A stretch of 64,000 nucleotides of DNA from Variovorax paradoxus (GTDB lineage: Bacteria > Pseudomonadota > Gammaproteobacteria > Burkholderiales > Burkholderiaceae_C), in NCBI GenBank assembly GCA_016806145.1, contig CP063166.1, forward strand, positions 6,200,001 through 6,264,000. The letters run 5' to 3'. A model generated the notes under the pieces. The model was not told where the DNA came from. It did not search any database and saw only the letters and a list, made by a program, of their open reading frames with translations. Below, piece after piece: positions 8,334 to 16,352 of this stretch (positions are counted from its first letter, which is position 1; each line of letters starts with the position of its first letter). A program made the translations under genes and the position numbers.

Positions 8334-8479
8334 TTATAGGGTTATCACCAAAATTCCGATCGCCTCTCACGGCTTCGCGAAGCTTTCATTCCTCACCATC
8401 GGCATTAACGATTGATTCAGGATCCGTTGGATGCCCGCACGCATGGTGATAACCCTATCAATAAATGATAGTTCTATCA
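8334..8479. promoter_or_regulatory. Divergent promoter region with three TGATA-N4-TATCA palindromes
   Basis: Seen: TGATAACCCTATCA at 8447-8460, TGATAGTTCTATCA at 8466-8479, and the reverse-oriented TTATAGGGTTATCA at 8334-8347 (13 of 14 bases match the complement of the first). The outer copies are part of a 15-bp perfect inverted repeat (8336-8350 with 8444-8458). The two right-hand sites start 19 bp apart, about two helical turns. The sites lie between VOC (leftward) and the monooxygenase (rightward). Paired palindromes of this size suit a TetR dimer, and the TetR gene is in the leftward operon. Confidence 0.72.
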
Positions 8480-8495
8480 CTAGCATCCGATCGCC

Positions 8496-9734
8496 ATGAC
8501 TCACCACCCGCCGCATCCGACCATGCAAACACAGGCCCCCCTGCCCGATTCATCCGACACCGCCGCCAGCGAACTGCTGCGGCGCGCACGCGAACTCCAG
8601 CCCGTGCTGCGGCAACGCGCCGCGCAGGCCGAGCGGCTGCGCCGCGTGCCCGACGAGACCATCGACGACTTCCATCGCGCGGGCCTGTTCCGCGCCCTGC
8701 AGCCGGCGCGCGTGGGCGGCGCCGAGCTGCACCCGGCCGATTTCTTCGACATCTGCGCGGAGGTCGCGCAGGGCTGCGCCTCGAGCGCCTGGGTGCTGTC
8801 GAACCTGGCCTACCACCACCAGTTCCTCGCGCTCTGGCCGGACCGGGCGCAGCAGGAGGTCTGGGGGCCCTCCCCCGACACGCTGGTCGGCTCCTCGTAC
8901 ATCTTCGCGCGCGGCACGGCGCGCCAGGTCGACGGCGGCTACGAGCTCGAGGGCCAGTGGCCGTTCTCGAGCGGCATCGATCCCTGCGGCTGGTGCGTGC
9001 TCGGCGCCATGGCCAGCGACGCGCCCGGCGAGCCGCCGCGGCCGCGCTACTTCCTGCTGCCGCGCGAGGACTACGAGGTGCTCGACACCTGGCACGTGGT
9101 GGGCCTGCGCGCCACCGGCAGCAAGGACGTCGCCGTCGGCAAGGCCTTCGTGCCGGGCTACCGCAGCCTGTCCTTCGACGAGGTCGCCGCCGCGCGGGCG
9201 CCGGGCCTGGCCCTGCACGCGGCGCCGCTGTTCCGCGTGACCATGCAGGGCGTCGGCGGCTTCGTGCTGCTGCCGGTGCTGCTCGGCGCCGCGCGCGCGG
9301 CGGCCAACGAGTACGTCGAACGCACGCGGCAGCGCAAGACCACGGTCGGCACGCGCAGCCAGGCCGAGTTGCCCGGCGTGCAGGACCGCGTCGCCCATGT
9401 CGAGGCGCTGCTCGACACGGCGCAGCTCGTCGCGCGGCGCAGCTGGTGCGATGCGATGGACTCGCTCGAGAGCCATCCCGCCATCCCCGGCGCCCTCGGC
9501 GCGCGCCTGCGCCGCGACTCGGCCTTCTGCGCGCGCCTCGTCACGCAGGCCGTCGACCTGGTGTTCGCGGGCACCGGCGGCGCCGGCCTGCAGGAGGCCG
9601 ATCCGATCCAGCGCATGTGGCGCGACGTGCATGCGGGCGCCGCGCAGTTCGGCCTGCAGTGGGACGTGTCGGGCCCGGCCTATGGCCGGGTGCGGCTGGG
9701 CCTGCCGAGCGGCATGCCGGGGCTGGGCGTCTAG
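8496..9734 (+). CDS. Acyl-CoA dehydrogenase-fold flavin-dependent monooxygenase (HpaB/HsaA group D type)
   Basis: A 412-residue protein with acyl-CoA dehydrogenase N-terminal (about 30-140), middle beta (about 145-240) and C-terminal helical (about 250-400) regions. It lacks the catalytic glutamate context of true dehydrogenases; the pattern EVAQGCASSAWVLSNLAYHH and the C-terminal FAGTGGAGLQEADPIQRMWRD match the FMNH2-dependent aromatic hydroxylase branch (HsaA, pigment-production hydroxylases). It needs reduced flavin, presumably from the reductase at 7302-7823. It starts the rightward operon and probably hydroxylates an aromatic or cyclic substrate. No SD is obvious before ATG 8496; an in-frame ATG at 8523 would shorten it by nine residues. 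Confidence 0.88.
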   Translation: MTHHPPHPTMQTQAPLPDSSDTAASELLRRARELQPVLRQRAAQAERLRRVPDETIDDFHRAGLFRALQPARVGGAELHPADFFDICAEVAQGCASSAWVLSNLAYHHQFLALWPDRAQQEVWGPSPDTLVGSSYIFARGTARQVDGGYELEGQWPFSSGIDPCGWCVLGAMASDAPGEPPRPRYFLLPREDYEVLDTWHVVGLRATGSKDVAVGKAFVPGYRSLSFDEVAAARAPGLALHAAPLFRVTMQGVGGFVLLPVLLGAARAAANEYVERTRQRKTTVGTRSQAELPGVQDRVAHVEALLDTAQLVARRSWCDAMDSLESHPAIPGALGARLRRDSAFCARLVTQAVDLVFAGTGGAGLQEADPIQRMWRDVHAGAAQFGLQWDVSGPAYGRVRLGLPSGMPGLGV

Positions 9735-9794
9735 ACCTTCGATTCATCGCGACCGGCCGCCTCGATGCGCCGGCAACCACAAGGAGCAGGAGAC

Positions 9795-10781
9795 ATGATT
9801 TCTTCGATGCAACGCCGCAGTTGGCTTCGCGCCAGTCTCACGGCACTCGCGCTGGTCCTCCCCGCGCTGGACTGCCAGGCCCAGGCCTACCCGGCCAGGC
9901 CCGTGCGGCTGATCCTGCCGTTCCCGGCCGGCGGCACGGCGGTCGCGGTCACGCGCCACCTCGCCCACAAGATGAGCCTGGCGCTCGGCAAGCCCTTCGT
10001 GGTCGACAACGTGGTCGGCGCGGCGGGCACCATCGGTCTCGCCCAGGGCCTGCGCGCCGCGCCCGACGGCTACACCATCACGCAGATCTCGAACACCAAC
10101 ACGGTGGCGGCGCTGCACATGTTCAAGCGCCTGCCCTTCGATCCGCGCAAGGACATGGTGCCGGTGGCGAGCCTGTTCCAGATACCGTCGGCGGTCGTCA
10201 CGAATCCCCGCGGCAATGCGTTCGGCAGCTTCGCCGAGATGCTGGCCTACGCCCGCGCCAACCCGGGCAAGCTGTCGTACGCCTATTCGCATGCCACCGG
10301 CGCGGTGGCGGGCGCGAGCGTGAAGCAGGCCGCGGCCATCGACATCGTCGCCGTGCCCTACAAGAGCGGCCCGCAGGCGGTGGTCGAAACCCTCTCGGGC
10401 GAGATGCCGCTGCTGTTCACCGACCTCGGCGCGGTGCTGCCGCAGATCCGCGCCGGCAAGCTCAAGGCGCTGGCGGTCACCTCGGCGCAGCGCTCCGCGT
10501 TGCTGCCCGACGTTCCCACCCTGCGCGAGGTGCTGCCCGGCGCCACCGAGTTCACGGGCTGGAGCGGCTTCGTCGTGCCGGTCGGCACGCCCAAGGCCGT
10601 GGTCGACAAGTTGCACGAGACCCTGCAGCAGATCCTCGCGAGCGAGGACACCGCGAGCTTCCTGCGCGGCCTCGGCGGCGAGCCGATGCCGATGTCGGCC
10701 GACGAGTTCGCCCGCTTCATCAAGGACCAGGAACCGCTGTGGGCCAAGGCACTGGCCGCGGCCGGCATCGCGCCCGAATGA
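9795..10781 (+). CDS. Bug-family (tripartite tricarboxylate transporter) periplasmic receptor
   Basis: A 328-residue extracytoplasmic receptor. The start at 9795 follows AAGGAG (9781-9786), and the signal peptide is cleaved near LDCQAQA. The mature start YPARPVRLILPFPAGG and the segment AAPDGYTI are hallmarks of the Bug fold. The canonical membrane partners TctA/TctB are not encoded nearby, as is usual for betaproteobacterial Bug genes. Position inside the monooxygenase operon suggests that it captures the pathway substrate, probably a carboxylate. It overlaps by 4 bases a possible upstream start of the next gene. Confidence 0.92.
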   Translation: MISSMQRRSWLRASLTALALVLPALDCQAQAYPARPVRLILPFPAGGTAVAVTRHLAHKMSLALGKPFVVDNVVGAAGTIGLAQGLRAAPDGYTITQISNTNTVAALHMFKRLPFDPRKDMVPVASLFQIPSAVVTNPRGNAFGSFAEMLAYARANPGKLSYAYSHATGAVAGASVKQAAAIDIVAVPYKSGPQAVVETLSGEMPLLFTDLGAVLPQIRAGKLKALAVTSAQRSALLPDVPTLREVLPGATEFTGWSGFVVPVGTPKAVVDKLHETLQQILASEDTASFLRGLGGEPMPMSADEFARFIKDQEPLWAKALAAAGIAPE

Positions 10782-10819
10782 ACAACCCCCTCCCCACGAA
10801 CCCCACCCCGGAGACCGCC

Positions 10820-11623
10820 ATGCATCGCAAATTCGTCGACCTGTCCATCTACCTCGAGAACGACGTGCTCTCGGACCCGCCCGGCAAGGGCCCGAAGATC
10901 GAGTACTTCCACCACCAGAACTCGCACCACCAGCTCACGAACTTCTTTCCCAAGCTGCAGAAGGAAGACCTGCCCGACGGCGAGGCCTGGGCCGTGGAGC
11001 GCGTGTCGCTGTCGACGCACAACGGCACGCACCTCGATGCGCCCTATCACTTCCACAGCACGATGGACAAGGCGCTCGGCGAGCCCCGGCCCTCGATCAC
11101 CATCGACGAGGTGCCGCTCGAGTGGTGCTTCCAGCCCGGCGTGAAGCTCGACTTCCGCCACCTGCCCGACGGCTACGTGGTCCAGCCCCAGGACGTGGAG
11201 GCCGAATTGGCGCGCATCGGCCATGCGCTGCGGCCGCTCGAGATCGTGATGATCAACACGCGCGCCGGCGCGCTCTACGGCGATCCGGTCTACGTGAGCT
11301 CGGGCTGCGGCATGGGCTACGAAGCCACCATGTACCTGCTGGAGCGCGGCATCCGGCTCACGGGCACCGACGGCTGGAGCTGGGACGCGCCCTTCGTCCA
11401 CACCGCGAAGAAGTACGAGGCGACCGGCGACGCGGGCCTGATCTGGGAAGGCCACAAGGCCGGCCGCGACATCGGCTACTGCCACCTCGAGAAGCTGCAC
11501 AACCTCGAGGCACTGCCCGCCGACGGCTTCCACGTCGCCTGCTTCCCGCACAAGATCCGCAGCGCCTCCGCCGGCTGGACCCGCGCCGTCGCGATCTTCG
11601 ACGAGCGCCTGAACGCGGGCTGA
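10820..11623 (+). CDS. Cyclase-family protein (kynurenine formamidase-like metal hydrolase)
   Basis: A 267-residue cyclase-family protein (PF04199 type). The signature HNGTHLDAPYHFH (His-x-Gly-Thr-His-x-Asp) at about residues 67-79 holds the metal ligands; later histidines in FHVACFPHKI fit the family. I chose ATG 10820 because GGAG sits seven bases ahead; ATG 10778, overlapping the receptor stop, would add 14 residues. Members hydrolyse formamides, lactones or cyclic amides. The operon position suggests opening a ring or hydrolysing an intermediate of the aromatic pathway, but the exact substrate cannot be stated. Confidence 0.88.
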   Translation: MHRKFVDLSIYLENDVLSDPPGKGPKIEYFHHQNSHHQLTNFFPKLQKEDLPDGEAWAVERVSLSTHNGTHLDAPYHFHSTMDKALGEPRPSITIDEVPLEWCFQPGVKLDFRHLPDGYVVQPQDVEAELARIGHALRPLEIVMINTRAGALYGDPVYVSSGCGMGYEATMYLLERGIRLTGTDGWSWDAPFVHTAKKYEATGDAGLIWEGHKAGRDIGYCHLEKLHNLEALPADGFHVACFPHKIRSASAGWTRAVAIFDERLNAG

Positions 11624-11664
11624 TCGTCGTCCACGCACCGTCCATCCACTCCAGCGAGGATTCC

Positions 11665-12984
11665 ATGGCACTCGACTTCACCCACGACCCCGCGCGCCGC
11701 TGCATCGTCGCGTCCGCGCATGCGCCCGGCTGCGACTTCACCTTGCAGAACCTGCCGTTCGGCGTGTTCCGCCGCAAGGGCGGCAACGACCCGTTCCAGG
11801 GCGGTGTCGCGATCGGCGACCAGGCCCTGTGCCTGGCCGACGCACAGGCGCGCGGCTGCTTCGACGGTCTCGCCGGCCAGGCCGCGAGCGCCGCGGGCGG
11901 CTCGATGCTCAACGAGCTGCTCGCGCTGGGCCCGCCCGCATGGCGCGCGCTGCGCCATGCGCTGGTGCGCCTGCTCGATGCGCAGGAGCCGCATCCGAAG
12001 GCCGCGGCGCTGCAGGCCGCGCTGGTTCCGCTCGCGGACATCGAGCATGCGCTGCCGATCCGCATCGGCGACTTCACCGACTTCTACACCTCGATCCACC
12101 ATGCCGAGAACGGCGGCCGCCTGCGCAATCCGCCCGTGGGCCTCGCGCCCAACTTCCAGTGGATGCCGATCGCGTACCACGGCCGCAGCTCGTCGCTGGG
12201 CGTGAGCGGCGAGCGCATCCATCGCCCCTGGGGCCAGGCCCGGCCCTCGAGCGACGAGCCGCCGGTGCTGCGGCCCTGCGAGATGCTCGACTACGAACTC
12301 GAGCTCGGCGTGGTCATCGGTCGGGGCAACGCGCGCGGCACGCCCGTTGCGCTGGCCCATGCGATGGACCATGTGTTCGGCCTCACCCTGCTCAACGACT
12401 GGTCGGCGCGCGACGTGCAGGCCTGGGAGATGACGCCGCTGGGCCCGTTCCAGGCCAAGAACTTCGCGACCACGCTCTCGCCCTGGATCGTCACGCTCGA
12501 TGCGCTGGCGCCGTTCAGCGTGCCCTGGCGCCGGCCGGCCGATCATCCGCAGCCGCTGCCCTATCTCGAGTCCGCGGGCCATCGCGCCGCGGGCGCGCTC
12601 GACATCGAGCTCGAGGCCTGGCTGCAACCCGAAGGCAAGCCGGCCTCGCGCCTGAGCCGCACCAACTTCCGCCACCAGTACTGGAGCATCGGCCAGATGA
12701 TCGCGCACCACACGGTGGGCGGCTGCAACCTGCGCGCGGGCGACCTGCTGGGCACCGGCACGATCTCGGGGCCGACCGCGCCCGAGGCCGGCAGCCTGAT
12801 CGAGCTGAGCCGGCGCGGCCGCGAGCCTGTCGCGCTGGCGAACAGCGACGACCGGCGCGCCTTCCTGCACGACGGCGACCGCCTGATCCTGCGCGGCTGG
12901 TGCGAGGCGCCGGGGCGCGCGCGCGTCGGTTTCGGCGAAGCGGCCGGCACCGTGCTGGCCGCCCATCCGGCGGGGAGCCTCTGA
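11665..12984 (+). CDS. fahA: Fumarylacetoacetase
   Basis: A 439-residue protein, full length for fumarylacetoacetase (fumarylacetoacetate to fumarate and acetoacetate). The N-terminal SH3-like domain (about 1-115) is followed by the FAH catalytic fold. Conserved features: IGDFTDFYTS with His-His nearby (catalytic histidine region), YHGRSSSLGVSG, the metal-binding DYELELGVVIG, and LLNDWSARDVQAWE then PLGPFQAKNFATTLSPW. The GAGGATTCC sequence before ATG 11665 contains a GAGGA site. No homogentisate dioxygenase or maleylacetoacetate isomerase lies in the window, so it may serve a homogentisate-like compound produced here or a route completed elsewhere. Confidence 0.93.
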   Translation: MALDFTHDPARRCIVASAHAPGCDFTLQNLPFGVFRRKGGNDPFQGGVAIGDQALCLADAQARGCFDGLAGQAASAAGGSMLNELLALGPPAWRALRHALVRLLDAQEPHPKAAALQAALVPLADIEHALPIRIGDFTDFYTSIHHAENGGRLRNPPVGLAPNFQWMPIAYHGRSSSLGVSGERIHRPWGQARPSSDEPPVLRPCEMLDYELELGVVIGRGNARGTPVALAHAMDHVFGLTLLNDWSARDVQAWEMTPLGPFQAKNFATTLSPWIVTLDALAPFSVPWRRPADHPQPLPYLESAGHRAAGALDIELEAWLQPEGKPASRLSRTNFRHQYWSIGQMIAHHTVGGCNLRAGDLLGTGTISGPTAPEAGSLIELSRRGREPVALANSDDRRAFLHDGDRLILRGWCEAPGRARVGFGEAAGTVLAAHPAGSL

Positions 12985-12985
12985 C

Positions 12986-13849
12986 ATGGCGCGCTATGCA
13001 CGCGTGACGCCCGCGGACGGCGTCCTCCAATGGGCGGTGGAACGCCATGGCGAACTCTGGGGCCTTGGCGCCGAGGTGCCGGCTGGCGCGCAAGACACGG
13101 CCTGGCAGGAACTCGTGGCCTCGGGACCGGGCGCGGCGATGCTGTCGCGCGCCACCCTGCTCGACCCCGCGCGGCTGCGCTGGGAAACGCCGGTGGCGCG
13201 CCCCGGCAAGGTGATCTGCCTGGGCCTCAACTACGCCGCGCACGCGGCCGAGGGCGGCAATGCCGCGCCCGACTACCCGAGCTTCTTCCTGCGCGGCGCC
13301 ACCTCGCTGATCGCGCACGAGGCACCGCTGGTGCGCCCGCGCGTGTCCGACAAGCTCGACTTCGAGGCCGAGCTGGCCGTCGTCATCGGCCGCCGCGCCC
13401 GGCATCTCACGCCCGCGCAGGCGCTCGACGCCGTGGCCGGCTACGCCTGCTTCAACGACGGCACGCTGCGCGACTACCAGCGCCGCACCGCGCAATGGAC
13501 CATCGGCAAGAACTTCGACGGCACCGGCGCCTTCGGCCCCTGGCTAGTGGCGGCCTCGGCGCTGCCGCCCGGCGCGAGCGGGCTGCGGATCGAATCGCGC
13601 CTCAACGGCGGCCTGATGCAGAGCGACCGCACCGACCACATGCTCGTGACGGTGGCGCAGGCCCTGGTGCTGCTGAGCGAGGCGCTGACGCTCGAGCCCG
13701 GCGACGTGGTGGCCATGGGCACGCCCTCGGGCGTGGGCTATGCGCGCAACCCGCCGGTGTGGATGAAGCCCGGCGACCGCATCGAGATCGAGATCGAAGG
13801 CGTGGGCCTGCTGTCGAACCCCGTGGTCGCCGAGGCCGCGCCCGAGTGA
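12986..13849 (+). CDS. Fumarylacetoacetate hydrolase-family protein (2-oxo-hydrolase/decarboxylase type)
   Basis: A 287-residue FAH-fold enzyme, shorter than fumarylacetoacetase. Motifs are GKVICLGLNYAAHAAEGG (about 70-87), KLDFEAELAVVIG with the Glu-x-Glu metal ligands, the NDGTLRDYQ loop, and KNFDGTGAFGPW. The C-terminal GDVVAMGTPSGVGYARNPP is typical of 2-hydroxyhepta-2,4-diene-1,7-dioate isomerase/fumarylpyruvate hydrolase relatives. It begins one base after the fumarylacetoacetase stop, with GGGGAG as its ribosome-binding site. It probably cleaves a C-C bond in a ring-fission product; the substrate is not identifiable from sequence. Confidence 0.9.
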   Translation: MARYARVTPADGVLQWAVERHGELWGLGAEVPAGAQDTAWQELVASGPGAAMLSRATLLDPARLRWETPVARPGKVICLGLNYAAHAAEGGNAAPDYPSFFLRGATSLIAHEAPLVRPRVSDKLDFEAELAVVIGRRARHLTPAQALDAVAGYACFNDGTLRDYQRRTAQWTIGKNFDGTGAFGPWLVAASALPPGASGLRIESRLNGGLMQSDRTDHMLVTVAQALVLLSEALTLEPGDVVAMGTPSGVGYARNPPVWMKPGDRIEIEIEGVGLLSNPVVAEAAPE

Positions 13850-13937
13850 AGGCCCGCGCCTTCCCGAAACCGGGCCCCTAGCGCCGCGCAGGCGCCTCCC
13901 TTCCCATCCACGGCCCGCGGGCCGCGAAGAACAACAC

Positions 13938-13960
13938 CCCAGGGGCGCATCGCCCCTGGG
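13938..13960 (+). other. Perfect hairpin between the FAH gene and the porin
   Basis: A 10-bp perfect stem (13938-13947 with 13951-13960) closes a three-base loop. No run of T follows, so it is not a standard intrinsic terminator. A GC palindrome also lies at 13911-13924. It could damp read-through or stabilise the upstream mRNA end before the porin. Confidence 0.5.
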
Positions 13961-14003
13961 CGGCGCGCTGTCGCCCATTCCACGTCACCCCAAGGAGGAG
14001 ATC

Positions 14004-15143
14004 ATGAAGTTCGGAGCTTTACGGTTCGCGCTGCCCCTGTGCGCGGGCCTTGCATCGCAGGTCCAGGCGCAGTCGTCGCTCACGCTCTACGGCATCGTCG
14101 ACGCAGGCTTTCGCCATGTAAGCAACAGTGGCGTCGGCTCGATCGACAGCCTGTCCAGTGGCGGCTACCGCACCAGCCGCCTCGGCATCCGCGGCTCGGA
14201 GGACCTCGGCGGCGGCCTGCGCGTGGGCATCAAGCTCGAGACCCTGATCGGCGTCGACACCGGCAACGTCGGCTCGACCAGCATGCCGGGCCAGTTCTGG
14301 AACCGTGGCTCCTACGTCGAGATCCTCGACCGCGGCTGGGGCACGCTGCGCCTGGGCTACGACCTCCATCCGGTCTACGTCACCTGGATGGAGAACGATC
14401 CCTGGCTCAACATCGGCATGGGCAGCTCGGGCAATCTCTACGACACGCTGCAGAACGGCCCGCTGCGCGCGGTGTTCGGCCCGCTCTCGAAGAACGACAC
14501 CACCTTGCATTACGCGCGCAACATGCTGCAGTACTTCAGCCCCAACGTGCATGGCTTCTCGGGCGCGCTGGCTCTGGCCCCGCGCGAGAACGAGACCGTC
14601 GCCACCGGCGCGGCCCGGCTGCGGCTGATCCGGCTCGGCTACAACGCCGGCGGGCCCTTCAGCGCGGCGGTCGCGCATGCGGTCTCGGACGTGCAGCTGC
14701 GCGCCGGAACGCCGACGAACCGGCTCGACGATTCGGTCGCGACCGTGGCCTACGACTTCGGCGTCGTGCGGCTGGCCGGCACCTGGCGCCAGTTCCGCGC
14801 GGCCGGCAGCCGGCAGGCGAACTGGATGCTGGCCGCGACGGTGCCGGTGGCGACCGGCAAGGTGCAGCTCTCGCATGGCCGCACGCGGCTGTCGGGCACG
14901 GTCACGACCCAGCTCGCGCCCGGCACCGTGGCCGGTCCCGTCGACGGCAATGGCGGTGCGATGTGGGTGGTGGGCTACGCGCATTCGCTGTCGAAGCGCA
15001 CCACGCTCTACACCCAGGCGGCACGCATCGAGAACCGCGGGCAGTCGTTCATGGCGCTGCCCGGCGGGCCCGCGGTCAACGCGGGCAATTTCGCGGGCGG
15101 CCGGTCCACGGGCTTCGAGCTCGGCATCGCCCACACCTTCTGA
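14004..15143 (+). CDS. Gram-negative general porin (Burkholderia/Comamonadaceae OmpC-like)
   Basis: A 379-residue outer-membrane porin. A strong AAGGAGGAG (13992-14000) precedes ATG 14004. The signal peptide is cleaved after QVQAQ, and the mature protein opens with SSLTLYGIVDAGF, the classic first strand of betaproteobacterial 16-strand trimeric porins. SRLGIRGSEDLGGGLRVGIKLE is the conserved second/third strand. The chain ends in phenylalanine (AHTF), the signal for outer-membrane assembly. It is last in the catabolic operon, 154 bases after the FAH gene, and probably admits the substrate across the outer membrane. Confidence 0.95.
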   Translation: MKFGALRFALPLCAGLASQVQAQSSLTLYGIVDAGFRHVSNSGVGSIDSLSSGGYRTSRLGIRGSEDLGGGLRVGIKLETLIGVDTGNVGSTSMPGQFWNRGSYVEILDRGWGTLRLGYDLHPVYVTWMENDPWLNIGMGSSGNLYDTLQNGPLRAVFGPLSKNDTTLHYARNMLQYFSPNVHGFSGALALAPRENETVATGAARLRLIRLGYNAGGPFSAAVAHAVSDVQLRAGTPTNRLDDSVATVAYDFGVVRLAGTWRQFRAAGSRQANWMLAATVPVATGKVQLSHGRTRLSGTVTTQLAPGTVAGPVDGNGGAMWVVGYAHSLSKRTTLYTQAARIENRGQSFMALPGGPAVNAGNFAGGRSTGFELGIAHTF

Positions 15144-15152
15144 GGCCGGGGT

Positions 15153-16046
15153 CTAGCCCTTCTTCAGCGCCCGGATGCGCAGCATGCCTTCCTGCGCCGT
15201 CGAGGCCACGAGCCGGCCATCGCGCGTGTAGATGCTGCCGCGGCACAGGCCGCGCGCGCCGCTCGCGCTCGGCGAATCGAGCACGTAGAGCAGCCAGTCG
15301 TCGAAGCGGAAATCGCGGTGGAACCACATCGCGTGATCGAGGCTCGCGGGCCGCACCTGGCCGGTCATGAAGCTCAGGCCGTGCGGCAGCATGGCGGCGC
15401 GCAGCAGGCCGTGGTCGGACGCATAGGCCAGCAGCGCGCGATGCACCATCGGGTCGTCGGGCAGCGGCGCGACGGCGCGCAGCCAGATCGCGCTGTCGGA
15501 CGCGGGCCGCGGCACCGGCGCGAGCAGGTCGTCGGGCTGGACCCGGCGGTACTCGATGCCGTGCGGCTCGATCGCCTTGCTGCGCCAGGGCTCGGGCAGC
15601 CGGTCGCCGAGCGCGATGCGCTGGTCGAGCTCGCTGACCAGGCCGTCGGGGCCGGCCACCTCGGGCATGTCGATCTGGTGCTCGACACCGTCGTCCACGG
15701 TCTGGAACGAGGCCGACATCTCGAAGATGATGCGCTCCTGCTGGCGCGCCACCACGTGGCGGGTGGTGAAGCTGCGGCCGTCGCGCACGCGGTCGACGCT
15801 GTACTCGATCGGCGCATGCTCGCCCGGCAGCAGGAAGTAGGCGTGCATCGAATGCACGGGCCGATCGGCGCCGACCGTGAGGTTGGCCGCCATCAGCGAC
15901 TGGCCCAGCACCTGGCCGCCGAACACGGCCGGCGTGCCGATGTCCTCGCTCTGCGCCAGGAAGCGGTCGCCGCCCAGGGGTTCGAGCTGCATGAGGGCGA
16001 CGAGGTCGTCGACGAGGCGGGCGGCGGTGGCGGTATCGGGGGTCAT
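15153..16046 (-). CDS. tesB: Acyl-CoA thioesterase II (TesB)
   Basis: A 297-residue double-hotdog thioesterase, close to the family length. The N-terminal hotdog has VFGGQVLGQSLMAA near residues 38-51; the C-terminal hotdog has SFMTGQVRPASLDHAMWFHRDFRFDDW, with the catalytic-site Asp and neighbouring residues. The frame stays open upstream to 16271, but that extension runs into an inverted repeat, so ATG 16046 is the sensible start. It converges with the porin, only 9 bases between stops. It hydrolyses acyl-CoA thioesters in the cytoplasm and appears to be a stand-alone gene. Confidence 0.94.
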   Translation of the reverse strand: MTPDTATAARLVDDLVALMQLEPLGGDRFLAQSEDIGTPAVFGGQVLGQSLMAANLTVGADRPVHSMHAYFLLPGEHAPIEYSVDRVRDGRSFTTRHVVARQQERIIFEMSASFQTVDDGVEHQIDMPEVAGPDGLVSELDQRIALGDRLPEPWRSKAIEPHGIEYRRVQPDDLLAPVPRPASDSAIWLRAVAPLPDDPMVHRALLAYASDHGLLRAAMLPHGLSFMTGQVRPASLDHAMWFHRDFRFDDWLLYVLDSPSASGARGLCRGSIYTRDGRLVASTAQEGMLRIRALKKG

Positions 16047-16137
16047 CGGGAGCGGCTGGACGAAAGAGAGCCGCAAACGATAGCAAACATGGAGCCCAAA
16101 GGGCTGTCGCGCAGGAAGCCCGAAAGCGGGAACCGTA

Positions 16138-16323
16138 CGCAGAGGACGCGAAGGTTTCGCGAAAGACGCGAAAGAACAGCCGAAATGATGTGAGCCGCGC
16201 CTGATCGACCACGGCGCCCCGAGCAAGGCTCGCCTCGAAGGGAGCGCGGCGGCGCCTCGACGACAGCCCACCTTTTTCAGGTTTCTTTTTTGCGTGCTTC
16301 GCGAAACCTTCGCGCCCTCTGCG
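16138..16323. repeat. Long inverted repeat filling the gap upstream of tesB
   Basis: In the 306-base gap 16047-16352 no gene is seen. It holds two 26-base arms (16138-16163 and 16298-16323) that are reverse complements with one mismatch, sharing the CGCGAAGGTTTCGCGAA block; the similarity continues imperfectly inward over further CGCGAAAGA-like units. About 134 bases lie between the arms. This resembles the small dispersed GC-rich palindromic elements of Comamonadaceae intergenic regions rather than an insertion sequence, as there is no transposase. Confidence 0.72.
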
Positions 16324-16352
16324 TTCGGCTGTCCGCTCCCGCTCCCGCTCCC

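Noticed and set aside
8465..10819. Possible giant fusion upstream of the cyclase
   Set aside because: The frame is open only because of the GC bias. It crosses the monooxygenase and Bug receptor genes, and the cyclase has its own GGAG and ATG at 10820.
13850..14003. Intrinsic terminator before the porin
   Set aside because: The perfect hairpin at 13938-13960 lacks a T-run, so termination is not supported by sequence alone.
15144..16352. Longer minus-strand frames upstream of tesB
   Set aside because: The added residues run into an inverted repeat and do not resemble a thioesterase; the family length is met from 16046.
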